Notes: generated by a model from the letters alone, not told the origin. A stretch of DNA of 64,000 bases from Aeromonas diversa CDC 2478-85 (GCF_000819805.1 NZ_CDCE01000037.1:186001-250000); one strand, 5' to 3'. Numbered from the stretch's first letter, positions 18,153 to 27,984 are shown. Program-made: numbers and translations.

Positions 18153-18815
18153 ATGAGTGAGCTGAGCACACACGCCAAACTGGTCCGCGATGCCCTGGTA
18201 GCCCAGGGGTTGGAGACCCCCATGGTGCCGAGCACCCTGGACCGCGCCGAGAAGCAGGCCCGCATCGAAGAGCACATGCGTGCCATCATGGGACTGCTCT
18301 CCCTGGATCTTGAAGACGACAGCCTGGCCGAGACCCCCCACCGCATCGCCAAGATGTACGTCAATGAGATCTTCGCCGGACTCGACTACAGCACCTTCCC
18401 CAAGGTGACGGTGATCGAGAACAAGATGCAGGTCGACGAGATGATAGTGGTGAGGGATATCTCCCTGACCAGCACCTGCGAGCACCACTTCGTCACCATC
18501 GATGGCCTGGCCCACGTGGCCTATATCCCTCGTGGCAAGGTGATTGGACTGTCCAAGATCAACCGCATCGTGCAGTTTTTCGCCCGCCGTCCCCAGGTGC
18601 AGGAGCGACTCACCCAGCAGGTGCTGCTGGCGCTGCAGACCCTGCTCGGTACCCGGGATGTGGCCATCAGCATCACGGCGACCCACTACTGCGTCAAGGC
18701 GCGCGGGGTGATGGATGCCACCTCTGCCACCACCACCACCTCCCTCGGTGGTGTCTTCAAGACCCAGCCCGATACCCGTGCCGAGTTCCTCGGCATGCTG
18801 CGAGCCACCCGCTGA
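18153..18815 (+). CDS. folE: GTP cyclohydrolase I FolE
   Basis: A 220-residue type I enzyme that converts GTP to 7,8-dihydroneopterin triphosphate, the entry to folate. Conserved features: TSTCEHHF (zinc Cys and catalytic His region, near residue 107), [20 protein letters not shown] and the second zinc Cys in [12 protein letters not shown]. Monocistronic, with a strong hairpin behind it. Confidence 0.96.
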   Translation: MSELSTHAKLVRDALVAQGLETPMVPSTLDRAEKQARIEEHMRAIMGLLSLDLEDDSLAETPHRIAKMYVNEIFAGLDYSTFPKVTVIENKMQVDEMIVVRDISLTSTCEHHFVTIDGLAHVAYIPRGKVIGLSKINRIVQFFARRPQVQERLTQQVLLALQTLLGTRDVAISITATHYCVKARGVMDATSATTTTSLGGVFKTQPDTRAEFLGMLRATR

Positions 18816-18825
18816 TGGTTTGCCT

Positions 18826-18855
18826 CGCCCCGAACCCGCAGCTGGGTTCGGGGCG
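18826..18855 (+). terminator. Hairpin downstream of folE
   Basis: CGCCCCGAACCC (18826-18837) and GGGTTCGGGGCG (18844-18855) form a perfect 12-bp stem with a 6-base loop. No T tract follows at once, so it may work as a weak terminator or 3' stabiliser. Confidence 0.5.
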
Positions 18856-19017
18856 GCGAAACGATCCTTATCGACCATTACTGTTGTTTTCGTTAACAAA
18901 CATTTTATTTTCGTGATTGTCATCTCAGCCTGAATAACTGCGCGATTTGTCATTGCGCATGGCGTTTTTCGCTCGGTTATGATAGCGGCTCGAATTCAAA
19001 CCTTTACGGGTGACATC

Positions 19018-21105
19018 ATGTTTCGTTCCATCAGGCATCAAGTGATGCTCTCGGGTGGCTGCCTCTTGCTGGCCACAGTACTCAGCGTGGTCGGGTACGG
19101 CTATCTCTCCCTCTCATCGACACAGGATCAGATCCAGCAGACCATCCGGGCTCAGGCTCGCGAGGAGACGGGACGTTGGCTCGAGGCTCTGGCCAGCCAG
19201 CAGGCGGGAGAGGTGGGACGGCGTTTTGAGCAGGCACTCGATACGGCCGCCACCCTAGCGGCCACGCTGGGTGGCAATACCCATCAGGCGCAGCCCATCA
19301 CCCGGGCACAGGCGACCGCCCTGCTCAAGGATGTGGTCGAGCGCAATCCCGATTTTCTCAGCATCTACAGCGGTTGGGAGGCCGATGCGTTCGATGGTCA
19401 GGACGCGGCCTTCACCACAGAGGGGCATCATAGTCAGGCCAGCGGCAATTTTGCCCCTTACTGGAGCAAGACCCAACATGGCTACAACCTGGCGCCGCTC
19501 GGGGATTACTACAGCCAGACCCTGAGCCCGACCGGGATCCGCGCCTCCGAGTGGTATCTCTGCCCGATGGAGAGCAAGGCCGCCTGCGCCGTCGATCCTT
19601 CCGTCTACACGGTCGATGGTAAGCCGACACTGCTGACCTCCTTCGTGGTGCCTGTGCTGGAGCAGGGGCGTTACCTCGGTCTGGTGGGGGCCGATTATTC
19701 CCTCAACTATTTGCAGCAGCTGGCCGAGCGGCTGAGTCAGGCCCTCTATCAGGGGCAGGCCAGGGTCCGCATTCTGAGTCCCAAGGGGATAGTCGCGGCC
19801 GACTCTGCCAAGCCGGATCAGATCGGCAAGCGTCTCGACGAGGCGGGACTGATGGCGACCCTGAGCCAGGCCAAGGCGCAGCAATACGAGCACGACGGCC
19901 TGCTCGGGGTCTTTGCCCCCATCGAGATCAACCGGGTCACCCAGGCCTGGGGGATCGCCATCGAGATCCCCCTGCAGGCGCTGTTGGCCAACCACGTGAG
20001 CGCCGAAGAGGCGAGGGCCCAGCAGTTTGCCGATGGTCTGTGGATGCAGCTTCTGGTGGGGATCCTGATGGCTGTGCTGGGACTCCTGGGGCTGGCCTGG
20101 GCTGCCGGCTTCATCTCGCGTCCGGTCGATCAGACGGCCCGCATGGTAGCGCGCTTGTCGGCGGCGGGCGGGGATCTGACCCAGCGGCTCGATGTAAAAC
20201 GGCGCGATGAGACCGGTAAGCTCGCCGAGGGGATCAACCGTTTCGTTCACTCGGTGCACGAGATCGTCAGCGACACCGCCGCGACCGTGCAGACCCTGCA
20301 GGAGCGCGCCTCGGGTGCCGCCGACCAGGCGCAGCAGAGTCTGGAAAATAGTCGGCGTCAGCTGCAAGAGATCGAAATGGTGGCCACCGCGGTGAACCAG
20401 ATGGCGTCGACGGCGGACTCGGTATCGAGCCATGCCCAGCAGACGGCCGGTGCCGTGGAAGATACCCGTAAGGCCGTGCATCGGGGTCAAGAGGTGGTGG
20501 GCGCGGCGGCGGGCGGGATCCGCCACCTGACCGAGCAGTTTGCCGAGGTGGCGAGCCAGATCGCCTCCTTGCAGCAGCAAGGGGTGCAGATCGGCAGCAT
20601 CCTGGATGTGATCCGTACCATCTCGGAGCAGACCAACCTGCTGGCGCTCAACGCCGCCATCGAGGCGGCCCGGGCCGGTGAGCACGGGCGTGGCTTCGCC
20701 GTGGTGGCCGATGAGGTGCGCGGGCTGGCCTCCAAGACCCAGGCGTCGACCAAGGAGATCCAGGCGATGATCGACCGGCTCAGAGAGACCACGGTCGAGG
20801 CCGTCGACACCATGGATGAAGGGCGCAGCCTGAGCGAGAAGGTGCTGAGGGATGCCGAGCAGGCCGAGCATGAGCTGGCACAGATAGTGGTCGCCGCCGA
20901 TCGCATCGGCGATATGGCGACCCAGATCGCCAGCGCGTCGGAAGAGCAATCCCAGGTGACCGCGGAGATCAGCCGTAACGTGAGCAACATTCACGATGGG
21001 GCGGCGCGCTCGACGGCACTGGCTCGGGAGCAGGATGAGCAGGGGCGCACCATGGATACTCTGGCCGGAGACGTGATGAACAAGATGGCGCGTTTTCGCT
21101 ATTAA
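19018..21105 (+). CDS. Methyl-accepting chemotaxis protein with large periplasmic sensor
   Basis: A 695-residue chemoreceptor. TM1 lies near residues 8-29. A periplasmic domain of about 310 residues looks like a double-Cache sensor ([14 protein letters not shown] and [18 protein letters not shown] are Cache-like). TM2 is near 345-370, then HAMP and a cytoplasmic signalling domain with the hairpin tip [19 protein letters not shown]. Double-Cache receptors usually bind amino acids or small carboxylates; the ligand here is unknown. There is no C-terminal NWETF-like CheR tether. The start at 19018 was chosen because it directly precedes TM1. Confidence 0.9.
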   Translation: MFRSIRHQVMLSGGCLLLATVLSVVGYGYLSLSSTQDQIQQTIRAQAREETGRWLEALASQQAGEVGRRFEQALDTAATLAATLGGNTHQAQPITRAQATALLKDVVERNPDFLSIYSGWEADAFDGQDAAFTTEGHHSQASGNFAPYWSKTQHGYNLAPLGDYYSQTLSPTGIRASEWYLCPMESKAACAVDPSVYTVDGKPTLLTSFVVPVLEQGRYLGLVGADYSLNYLQQLAERLSQALYQGQARVRILSPKGIVAADSAKPDQIGKRLDEAGLMATLSQAKAQQYEHDGLLGVFAPIEINRVTQAWGIAIEIPLQALLANHVSAEEARAQQFADGLWMQLLVGILMAVLGLLGLAWAAGFISRPVDQTARMVARLSAAGGDLTQRLDVKRRDETGKLAEGINRFVHSVHEIVSDTAATVQTLQERASGAADQAQQSLENSRRQLQEIEMVATAVNQMASTADSVSSHAQQTAGAVEDTRKAVHRGQEVVGAAAGGIRHLTEQFAEVASQIASLQQQGVQIGSILDVIRTISEQTNLLALNAAIEAARAGEHGRGFAVVADEVRGLASKTQASTKEIQAMIDRLRETTVEAVDTMDEGRSLSEKVLRDAEQAEHELAQIVVAADRIGDMATQIASASEEQSQVTAEISRNVSNIHDGAARSTALAREQDEQGRTMDTLAGDVMNKMARFRY

Positions 21106-21130
21106 CTAACAAGGCAGGGTTTTCCCAACC

Positions 21131-21158
21131 AGAAGCGGCGCAAGCCGCTTCTCTTTTT
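21131..21158 (+). terminator. Intrinsic terminator of the first chemoreceptor gene
   Basis: AGAAGCGGC - GCAA - GCCGCTTCT (21131-21152) is a perfect 9-bp stem followed by CTTTTT. Confidence 0.9.
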
Positions 21159-21280
21159 GGTCAAAGTTTATAAAATACACGTCCCTTATGGAGCCGGCTT
21201 CGAGCGTGGCCATTCGGGTGACCAGGAGGGTTATGACAGGGCCAGGATGGCGATCCTCGTTTCATCATTCAGGTGCTTGC

Positions 21281-22933
21281 ATGACCACCCACACCATGAC
21301 CATTGGCAAGAAGCTCACGGCCGCCTTTGCCGTGCTCGGCCTCATAGTAGCCCTCATCGGGAGCTTCTCCCTCTATCAGTTTTCCTACATGAACGGGGCG
21401 GCGCTGCGCTTTACCGACAGCATTCTGCCCGCCGTTAACCGCTCCAACGCCATCGGCGAGAGTATCCGCGATCTGCGCCGCTATCAGCTCGGCCTCTTCC
21501 TGGTGCTCGATGATGCCGTACGGACCCGGGAATACAGCGCCGAAGCGGAGAAGTATCGTCAGCAGATCGAGCGCCAGCTGGCCGAGCACGACCAGACCAT
21601 CTGGGCCACGGATCTGGAAGAGCGGCGCGTCTTCGATACGGTCAAGGCCGACTGGCAGCGCTACTCGGCCCTCTATGGCCGGGCGCAGCAGATGGTGGCG
21701 CAGCAGCCCCTGGCCGCCAAGGATCTCTTCCTCGATGAGGGGATCCCCCTGTTCCAGGCCTTGGGCGACTCGGTTGCCAAGTTGGTGCAGATCAACCATG
21801 GCTATGCCAAGGGGGCCCGTGCTGAGGTGATTGACGCCTATGACTCGGCGCACTGGAGCGTCACCGTGGCCCTCCTGGTGGCCCTGGCGCTGGTGGTGGT
21901 GCTCTCTGTCATCCTGACCCGTCAGATCCGCGATCCTCTGATCATGCTGGCCCGCCATACCCAACGCATCGCAACCGGTGAGCTGGGGCGTGGTGAGTTG
22001 CAGCTGTGGCTCAAGGAGGGGCGCTTCCAGCGCGACGAGCTGGGCCAGCTGGGCAATGCGGTGGATCGCATGCAGCACTCCCTGGCCGAGCTGGTGAGCG
22101 AGATTGCGGGCTCGGTGGCGCAGCTTAGCAGCGCCGTGGAGGAGGTGAGTGCCATCTCCACTCAGTCGGCCAAGGGCATGCAGCTGCAACAGGGAGAGAT
22201 CTCCCAGGTGGCCACCGCCATGAACGAGATGCAGTCCACCGTCAATGAGGTGGCGCGCAACACGGCCGATGCCATGGCCTCGGCCAAGGGGGCCTCGCAG
22301 ACCTCTCACAACGGCAACCGGGTCGTGCGCAGCGCCATCGAGAGTATCGAGGCGGTGTCGGATCGGATCGAGCAGGCGGGTGCCGTGGTGCTGCAGCTGG
22401 AGCAGGAGAGCGGCAACATCACCATGGTGCTGGACGTGATCCGCGATATCGCGGGGCAGACCAACCTGCTGGCACTCAATGCCGCCATTGAGGCGGCCAG
22501 AGCCGGCGAGCAGGGACGCGGCTTTGCCGTGGTGGCCGACGAGGTGCGCTCCCTGGCCCAGCGGACTCAGGACTCCACCGCCGAGATCGGCAAGATGATC
22601 GAGCTGCTGCAGAGCCGCGCCGCCGAAGCGGGCAGTGCCATGCAGAGCAGCCGGGAGCAGATGCAGGAGAGCGTGCAGTTGGCCCGGGATGCGGGTCAGA
22701 GTATCGACACCATTAACGGCTCAGTGGTGCAGATCACCGACATGAGTACCCTGATCGCGACCGCCACCGAAGAGCAAAACGCGGTTACCGAAGAGCTCAA
22801 CCGCAGCATCGTCAGCATTCACAACGCCGCTGACGAGAATGCCCTGGGGGCGCAGCAAATTGCGCTGGCTTGTGGCGAGTTGAGCCGGCTGGCGACGTCA
22901 CTGCATCACCTGGCCCAGCGCTTCACCCTCTGA
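21281..22933 (+). CDS. Methyl-accepting chemotaxis protein, four-helix-bundle type
   Basis: A 550-residue chemoreceptor. TM1 is near residues 8-30, followed by a periplasmic domain of about 155 residues rich in charged helices (4HB_MCP type), TM2 (near 190-210), HAMP, and a signalling domain with tip [25 protein letters not shown] lies six bases before ATG 21281; the open frame further upstream would add an unlikely Arg-rich tail before TM1. Ligand unknown. It is separated from the previous receptor gene by a terminator, so probably transcribed on its own. Confidence 0.9.
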   Translation: MTTHTMTIGKKLTAAFAVLGLIVALIGSFSLYQFSYMNGAALRFTDSILPAVNRSNAIGESIRDLRRYQLGLFLVLDDAVRTREYSAEAEKYRQQIERQLAEHDQTIWATDLEERRVFDTVKADWQRYSALYGRAQQMVAQQPLAAKDLFLDEGIPLFQALGDSVAKLVQINHGYAKGARAEVIDAYDSAHWSVTVALLVALALVVVLSVILTRQIRDPLIMLARHTQRIATGELGRGELQLWLKEGRFQRDELGQLGNAVDRMQHSLAELVSEIAGSVAQLSSAVEEVSAISTQSAKGMQLQQGEISQVATAMNEMQSTVNEVARNTADAMASAKGASQTSHNGNRVVRSAIESIEAVSDRIEQAGAVVLQLEQESGNITMVLDVIRDIAGQTNLLALNAAIEAARAGEQGRGFAVVADEVRSLAQRTQDSTAEIGKMIELLQSRAAEAGSAMQSSREQMQESVQLARDAGQSIDTINGSVVQITDMSTLIATATEEQNAVTEELNRSIVSIHNAADENALGAQQIALACGELSRLATSLHHLAQRFTL

Positions 22934-22939
22934 TGGCCA

Positions 22940-22966
22940 CGAGGCCCCGTCCATGACGGGGCCTCG
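22940..22966. terminator. Bidirectional terminator between the chemoreceptor gene and fhs
   Basis: CGAGGCCCCGT (22940-22950) and ACGGGGCCTCG (22956-22966) form an 11-bp stem between convergent genes. T tracts are poor on both sides. Confidence 0.6.
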
Positions 22967-22978
22967 CTCGTTGTGGGG

Positions 22979-24703
22979 CTAGCTCAGGCCGGTTATCTCG
23001 CCTTGCTCGTCGATATCGATGTGGCGATAGGCCGGCAGGCTACCCAGACCCGGCATGGTCATCACAGGACCGCACAGGGCATAGACGAACCCGGCACCGG
23101 TACAGGCGGTGAGGGACTCCACCGGCAGGGTGAAGCCGCGCGGTGCCCCCTTGAGGGTGGGATCATGACTGATGGAGAGCGGGGTCTTGGCCATGCACAG
23201 GGGCAGGTGGTCGAGCCCCTCTGCCGAGAGGCGCTCGAGCTGGGCGCGGGCGGTGTCGCTCAGAGCCACGCCGGCCGCGCCATAGCCACACTCGGCCAGG
23301 GTGGCGAGCTTATCACGAAGTGACATCTCGCTCGGGTAGAGCAGGGTGGGGCTGGCCGGCCGTGCGGCGGCGTGCACCACGGCATCGGCCAGGGCCACGG
23401 CGCCTTGGCCACCCAAAGAGAAGGCGTCACTCAGGGCCACGCCGTCGGCACCGCTCTCGGTGACCCGTGCCATGAGCCAGTCGAGCTCGCTCTGCTCATC
23501 CTGCGGGAAGCGGTTGATGGCGACCACCACAGGTACCCCGTAGCGGCGGGCGTTCTGGATGTGCCATGCGAGATTGTCAAAGCCTTGTCGGAGCAGGGGC
23601 AGTGAGGGCTCGGTCAGCGCCGATGGCAGGGGCTGGCCCGGCGCGAGTCTGATGGCGCCACTGTTGGCCTTGATCCCGCGCAGGGTGGCAACCAGCACGA
23701 TGCAAGAGGGGAAGAGGCCGCTCTGTCGCCCCTTGATGTTGAAAAACTTCTCCAGTCCCATGTCGGAGCCAAAACCGGCCTCGGTCACCGCATAGTCGCC
23801 GTGGCGCAGGGCAATCCGATCGGCGATGACCGAGGAGTTGCCATGGGCGATATTGGCAAAGGGGCCGGCGTGGACCAGTACCGGCGTCTGCTCCGTGGTC
23901 TGCATCAGGGTCGGGGCGAGGGCCTCCTTGAGCAGCACCGTCATGGCGCCGGCGACCTCGAGGTCCTCCGCCGTGATGGGATGCCCCTCCTCACTCAGGG
24001 CCAGGCGAATGCGCCCGATGCGGGATCGCAGATCGCCCAGACTCGAGGCCAGCGCCAGGACAGCCATCAGCTCGGAGGCGGCGGTGATGACAAAGCCCCC
24101 CTCCCGCTCCACCCCGTCGGCGGCCCCGCCCTGGCCGAGGGTGATGTGGCGCAGGGCTCTATCGTTGATGTCCATGGCCCTGGGCCAGAGGATCTGTCCT
24201 ATGTTCAGGCGTGGCAGGCCGGTGCGCTCGGTGAAGGTCTCCCCGAGGCGCTGCTCGTGATAGAGGCGGGCATCGATGGCGGCGGCCGCAAGATTGTGGG
24301 CGGCCGTGACCGCATGAAAGTCGCCGGTCAGGTGCAGGTTCATCTCCTCCATCGGGACGACCTGGGCATGCCCGCCGCCGGCGGCCCCCCCCTTGACCCC
24401 GAAGACAGGCCCGAGACTCGGTTGCCTGATGCAGGCGATCGCCCTGTGACCCAGCCGATTGAGCCCCATGGAGAGGCCCAGGGTGGTGACCGTCTTCCCC
24501 TCGCCAAAGGGGGTCGGGGTGATGGCGCTGACCAGCACCAGCTTGCCCCTTTGCTCCCCTGCCGTCTGTAGCAGGGCGGGATCGAGCTTGGCCTTGTGGC
24601 GACCATAGGGGATGACGAAGTCGGGATGAATGCCGAGATGGCGAGCCAATTCGTCAGCGCACAGCCGGGAAGAGTGGCGAGAGATGAGGATATCGCTTAG
24701 CAT
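22979..24703 (-). CDS. fhs: Formate-tetrahydrofolate ligase Fhs
   Basis: A 574-residue enzyme making 10-formyl-THF from formate, ATP and THF. The P-loop [16 protein letters not shown] lies near residue 60. The [19 protein letters not shown] and [11 protein letters not shown] segments are diagnostic. It feeds one-carbon units to purine and formyl-Met synthesis and can use formate made during fermentation. The ATG at 24703 is preceded by AAGGAG; the upstream in-frame ATG 24724 is not. A PurR-like box lies about 30 bases further upstream. Confidence 0.95.
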   Translation of the reverse strand: MLSDILISRHSSRLCADELARHLGIHPDFVIPYGRHKAKLDPALLQTAGEQRGKLVLVSAITPTPFGEGKTVTTLGLSMGLNRLGHRAIACIRQPSLGPVFGVKGGAAGGGHAQVVPMEEMNLHLTGDFHAVTAAHNLAAAAIDARLYHEQRLGETFTERTGLPRLNIGQILWPRAMDINDRALRHITLGQGGAADGVEREGGFVITAASELMAVLALASSLGDLRSRIGRIRLALSEEGHPITAEDLEVAGAMTVLLKEALAPTLMQTTEQTPVLVHAGPFANIAHGNSSVIADRIALRHGDYAVTEAGFGSDMGLEKFFNIKGRQSGLFPSCIVLVATLRGIKANSGAIRLAPGQPLPSALTEPSLPLLRQGFDNLAWHIQNARRYGVPVVVAINRFPQDEQSELDWLMARVTESGADGVALSDAFSLGGQGAVALADAVVHAAARPASPTLLYPSEMSLRDKLATLAECGYGAAGVALSDTARAQLERLSAEGLDHLPLCMAKTPLSISHDPTLKGAPRGFTLPVESLTACTGAGFVYALCGPVMTMPGLGSLPAYRHIDIDEQGEITGLS

Positions 24704-24731
24704 CGAGCTCCTTAAAGGATCCATGATCCGG

Positions 24732-24747
24732 TGTGAAACGATTGCGA
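24732..24747 (-). promoter_or_regulatory. Candidate PurR box upstream of fhs
   Basis: The 16-mer TGTGAAACGATTGCGA contains the PurR core pattern AAnCGnTTGC exactly, but its outer positions are poor (about 10 of 16 against the E. coli consensus). Control of a 10-formyl-THF gene by the purine repressor would make sense. This is inference. Confidence 0.4.
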
Positions 24748-24784
24748 AGTTCGCGAAGAGTAGAGCGTAACGACTGAGAGTGCC

Positions 24785-25192
24785 ATGACAAAAAACATAT
24801 TATCCCGTGATGAAGGGGCGTTGACCACGGTCGTCGAGCTCGATCTCAATGCGCTCTACCATCCTGCCAAGGCCAGGCTGACGGCCTCGGGCATCTTCTC
24901 GGCCATGGCCCCTCTGTTTGGATTCGGGTGGGCGGCCCTGACCCAGGACCCCGAGAGCCGGTTGCGCGAAGAGCTCAGACGGCGGATCCGCAAGGAGCGC
25001 ACCGACCTGGCCAACCTCACCCTGATCCTGCAACTGGCCGCCCTGTGCGACTGTCATCATCTGCGTATCAGCCTGCCGATGGAGCCCGATGCCGCGCTCT
25101 GTGAGGGGTTGTCGACCCGGTTACCGCACTGGCGGCTGACGGTGGACGACAAGGGGTTGACGGCCTGCCACACCCCCCCCGAGACCGCCTGA
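24785..25192 (+). CDS. Hypothetical protein, 135 residues
   Basis: I do not recognise this protein. It lacks a signal peptide. A hydrophobic stretch near residues 37-52 ([17 protein letters not shown]) is too short and broken to be a sure membrane segment. It is followed by a strongly charged Arg/Glu helix ([14 protein letters not shown]) and three Cys further on (ALCDCHH and TACHTP). It is divergent from fhs. Base composition matches the neighbours, so it is probably a real lineage-restricted gene. Confidence 0.55.
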   Translation: MTKNILSRDEGALTTVVELDLNALYHPAKARLTASGIFSAMAPLFGFGWAALTQDPESRLREELRRRIRKERTDLANLTLILQLAALCDCHHLRISLPMEPDAALCEGLSTRLPHWRLTVDDKGLTACHTPPETA

Positions 25193-25272
25193 GCGAAGGC
25201 GCTCTTCATGACGCGCAAGTGTATGATCCGCCACCAAATAGGGGCATTGTTGTCGCCTTGGTCATAATCCCG

Positions 25273-25355
25273 CTCAATAGCGATTGAGTCAGATAATTCT
25301 TTCAGTTAAAAAAGGGATATTATCTGGAACCAGCCCGGCGATGCCGGGTTTGTTG
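25273..25355 (+). promoter_or_regulatory. Structured leader upstream of the AdoHcyase-like operon
   Basis: Three perfect dyads follow each other: CTCAAT-AGCG-ATTGAG (25273-25288), CAGATAAT...ATTATCTG (25290-25297 with 25319-25326), and CCCGGC-GAT-GCCGGG (25334-25348) followed by TTTGTTGTT. The last looks like an intrinsic terminator placed 40 bases before the start codon. It may end the upstream gene, or attenuate the downstream operon. Confidence 0.45.
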
Positions 25356-25387
25356 TTCCTGCCATAGTGCGCAAAAGGAGGCTGACA

Positions 25388-26509
25388 TTGCGCAATCAAG
25401 GTGTGGAGCGTTACTTCTTCGATCACTTTACTGCCGATGGGCCGCTCCAGGGACTCTGTTTTCTGCTGGTGACGCACCTGCTCCCGGATCGCCCCCGTTT
25501 CATCGAGGCGCTCTCTCGTATTGGCCGTGTCGGTGCCATCTTCCCCAAGCCCAAATCCATACATGCGCCTACCCTGGCCTGGGCCGAGGCGCACTATCCC
25601 GTCATGGGGCTGGATCGTCACTGGACTCAGGACGCCTGCGAGGTCGTGGCTCGTATCGATGCGCTGCTGGCCTCTGATGAGCGCCTCCTCATTCTCGATA
25701 TCGGGGGCTATTTCGCCGGCGTGCTCTTGCCCCTGAAGGCCCATTTCGGTGAACGTTTCCTCGGCGTGGTGGAGATGACCGAGAATGGTCATCAGCGCTA
25801 TGAAGAGGAGACGCTTGCCGTACCCGTTCTGTCGGTGGCGCGCAGCCCCCTCAAGCAGGCGGAAGACGTGCAGATTGGCCTGAGCGTCGTCTACTCTGCC
25901 GAGTCGCTGGCGCGCAGCCTCAACCGCACCTTCAACGCCTGCCAGGCCGCCCTGTTTGGCTATGGCAAGGTCGGCCACAGCATCGCGTTCGAGCTGCGTA
26001 GCCGCAATCTCTGGCTCGATCTGGTGGAGACCTGTCCACTGCGGCAGATGGAGGCGCTCTCCCACGGTTTTCATCTCACCGATAAGGGCACCGCCCTCGG
26101 TCGCGCCGAGCTCATCATCTGCTCGACGGGGAACGGCGTGCTGAGTCGCCAGGATCTGCTGACCTTGCGTGCGGGCGCCATGCTGGCCTCGGTCACCTCG
26201 GCCGATGACGAGTTTGCCTTTACCCTGGCCGAGCTGGGCTGGCCCAGTGAGGAGATTTGCCATCGGGTGTTGCAGCTGACGCGACCCGATGGCTCTGTCA
26301 TCTATCTGCTCAACCGGGGCGAGGCGGTGAACTTTGTCCATGGTGCCGTGATAGGGGAGTATGTCTATCTGGTGCTGGCCGAGATCATCGAAGGGGCGCG
26401 GCAGCTGGCGCTGGGCCGGCTGGGGGCCGGGTTGCACGAGCTCTCTCCGACGGTGATGCGCGATATTGCCAGGTTGTGGCTGGCTGATTTTCATGGAGTC
26501 GGGGTATGA
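25388..26509 (+). CDS. S-adenosylhomocysteine-hydrolase-like NAD-binding protein
   Basis: About 373 residues resembling AdoHcy hydrolase from end to end but shorter. LDIGGYFA corresponds to the LDDGGD motif of true hydrolases, GVVEMTENGHQRYE to the GISEETTTGV segment, and ALFGYGKVGHSIA is the NAD-binding Rossmann loop. The C-terminal LNRGEAVNF...IIEGARQLA matches the family end. Residues that true enzymes use for catalysis seem changed by eye: the His of the HMT motif and the TKxxFDN Lys/Asp pair. Thus binding of NAD is likely and the reaction is unknown. The start is probably TTG 25388, seven bases after AAAAGGAGG; a GTG at 25367 is in frame but has no site. It overlaps a SelW-like gene. Confidence 0.65.
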   Translation: MRNQGVERYFFDHFTADGPLQGLCFLLVTHLLPDRPRFIEALSRIGRVGAIFPKPKSIHAPTLAWAEAHYPVMGLDRHWTQDACEVVARIDALLASDERLLILDIGGYFAGVLLPLKAHFGERFLGVVEMTENGHQRYEEETLAVPVLSVARSPLKQAEDVQIGLSVVYSAESLARSLNRTFNACQAALFGYGKVGHSIAFELRSRNLWLDLVETCPLRQMEALSHGFHLTDKGTALGRAELIICSTGNGVLSRQDLLTLRAGAMLASVTSADDEFAFTLAELGWPSEEICHRVLQLTRPDGSVIYLLNRGEAVNFVHGAVIGEYVYLVLAEIIEGARQLALGRLGAGLHELSPTVMRDIARLWLADFHGVGV

Positions 26510-26784
26510 AACCGAGAATCGAGATACGCTATTGCACCCTCTGCCGCTGGATGCTGCGTGCTGCCTGGTTGGCGCAGGAGCTGCTCTCCACCTTCGATGC
26601 CGAGCTGGGCGAGGTGGCGCTGGTACCCGCCAACAAGGGAGAATTCCGGATCCTGGTGGACGGGGTGCAGGTGTGGGAGCGGGTCGCCGATGGCGGTTTT
26701 CCCGAGGCCAAGGAGATCAAGCAGAGGGTGCGCGATCTGATAGCGCCGGAGCGCGATCTGGGGCACAGCGATCGGCCCGGTTAG
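26506..26784 (+). CDS. SelT/SelW/SelH (Rdx) family redox protein, Cys form
   Basis: A 92-residue thioredoxin-like protein of the Rdx/SelW type. The redox motif is CTLC near residues 10-13, where eukaryotic SelW has CxxU; both codons here are TGC. The WLAQELLSTF helix, GEFRILVDG and the GGFPEAKEIKQRVRDLI helix are typical of bacterial members. Biochemical role in bacteria is not established; a thiol-redox function is inferred. ATGA overlap with the AdoHcyase-like gene makes co-translation likely. Confidence 0.85.
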   Translation: MKPRIEIRYCTLCRWMLRAAWLAQELLSTFDAELGEVALVPANKGEFRILVDGVQVWERVADGGFPEAKEIKQRVRDLIAPERDLGHSDRPG

Positions 26785-26801
26785 CCGCCTTCTTCTCACC
26801 C

Positions 26802-26834
26802 AAAGAGCGACACAGACTGTCGCTCTTTTCTTTT
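26802..26834 (+). terminator. Intrinsic terminator after the SelW-like gene
   Basis: AAAGAGCGACA (26802-26812) and TGTCGCTCTTT (26818-26828) pair perfectly around a 5-base loop, and the T-rich tail runs on as TCTTTT. Confidence 0.9.
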
Positions 26835-26968
26835 AAATGAATGAGTTATAAGCAAACAAGCCGTCATCTTGAACCCAGACTGTACCGGATCTCCGCCCAG
26901 CCTTGTCTCGCACTCCCCGGGGGATCACACTCGCCGCCCGTGACTGTTTACTGATTGGGAGAAGAGGC

Positions 26969-27511
26969 GTGTTAAAGGCAAAAAATGTGGCACTGGGTCT
27001 GTTGGCCGTGATGGGCATGTCAGGTTGTATGGGGCAGATGGGGCTCTCCAAGATGCTGACCGAGGTCAACCTCAAGACGGTCGATAACCGCTATGGTCGC
27101 GCCGGTGTCTATATGCTGCTGAGCCCCGTCTATGCCTTCACGGCGACCGCCGATCTCTTCGTCTTCAACACCGTCGAATTTTGGACCGGTAAAAACCCCA
27201 TCACCCAGAAGGGACCCGCAGTAGTGGATACGCCCATCGGATCGGTGATCGAGGTCAATCCTCATCTGGGCAGTGAGCTGACCACAGTGCCTCTGGCCAG
27301 CCGCAGCCATGTTGAGAAGGTGGACTTGAGCTATCCGCAGCCCGATCGTGCCCGCATGGAGGTGCAATACCGAGACGGTCGCCGCGCCGTGATGGAAGGG
27401 GTGCGCCGTGAAAGCCATGTGGATCTCTACCTCGATGGGCGCAAGATGGCCTCACTCACCCAGGATGAGATGCAGCGCTACGCAGGCGAGATAGCGGCGC
27501 GGCAGGCCTGA
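26969..27511 (+). CDS. DUF3332 family lipoprotein
   Basis: About 180 residues. The signal ends in lipobox MSGC with the lipidated Cys near residue 20, then MGQMGLSKML. The family-typical block VDNRYGRAGVYMLLSPVY and the following FVFNTVEFWTGKNP is nearly unmistakable. The protein is probably anchored to a cell-envelope membrane; function is unknown. The likely start is GTG 26969, with a purine-rich GGGAGAAGAG upstream. An upstream in-frame ATG at 26903 would put a long polar stretch before the signal peptide and is rejected. Confidence 0.75.
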   Translation: MLKAKNVALGLLAVMGMSGCMGQMGLSKMLTEVNLKTVDNRYGRAGVYMLLSPVYAFTATADLFVFNTVEFWTGKNPITQKGPAVVDTPIGSVIEVNPHLGSELTTVPLASRSHVEKVDLSYPQPDRARMEVQYRDGRRAVMEGVRRESHVDLYLDGRKMASLTQDEMQRYAGEIAARQA

Positions 27512-27830
27512 GCACCGCGCCGATGCAACGGCTGTCTTGCTCTCTGCCCCCGCATCCGCGGGGGCGGCGCGAGGTGGGGCGTCGGCGCAAGGATGCCGTA
27601 TCGGATCCTGGCTTAAGGGGAATGTGCACCATCTTGCAGAAGGGGACCGATGCATCGCGCGCGTTGATCTTGATGCCCGCGTCGATAAGGGTGAACCCCG
27701 CCCGTTGATAACAGGCCCGCGCCCGCCGATTGGCGGTGCGCACGTGCAGCGTTATGGGTATCGGCCCGAGCGCACCGCGAACCTCGGCGATGGCCTGGTC
27801 GATGGCGGTCCGTCGTAGTACGGCTGCACC
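27456..27830 (-). pseudogene. Truncated GNAT acetyltransferase (C-terminal fragment)
   Basis: Read leftwards from about 27830, the frame gives GAAVLRR...HVRTANRRARACYQRAGF and then KMVHIPL, which is the C-terminal acetyl-CoA-binding half of a GNAT enzyme. Nothing N-terminal to the GxGAA-like loop exists: that end runs into the direct repeat beside the tRNA-Ser locus and hits a stop within it. After KMVHIPLKP the frame continues with unrelated Arg/Pro-rich sequence to a stop at 27456. It is most likely a dead remnant cut by a rearrangement. Confidence 0.6.
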
Positions 27831-27935
27831 GCTCGAACCCGTCGAGGCTTCTCACCCTTCCTCTCGGGCTCAGGGCCAGAAACGAACAAGGGCCCACCTG
27901 AGTGGACCCTTGCAAAATTGGCGGTGAGGGAAGGA
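27811..27935. repeat. Direct repeat, copy A (tRNA-Ser 3' end plus terminator)
   Basis: About 125 bp that recur at 27985-28109 with roughly nine mismatches by eye. The copy contains a tRNA terminator hairpin (about 27888-27911) and ends in a degenerate tRNA-Ser 3' end, read on the minus strand as CGAATC..TTCCCTCACCGCCA with small insertions. No intact tRNA is attached to this copy. Confidence 0.85.
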
Positions 27936-27984
27936 TGATTCGCCGCCAGGGCGGCTCACGCCTTCGGGGCGTCCTTCGGACGTT

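Noticed and set aside
26506-26784. Possible selenoprotein, because of the SelW family
   Set aside because: The motif is CTLC with both Cys codons TGC; there is no in-frame TGA at the selenocysteine position.
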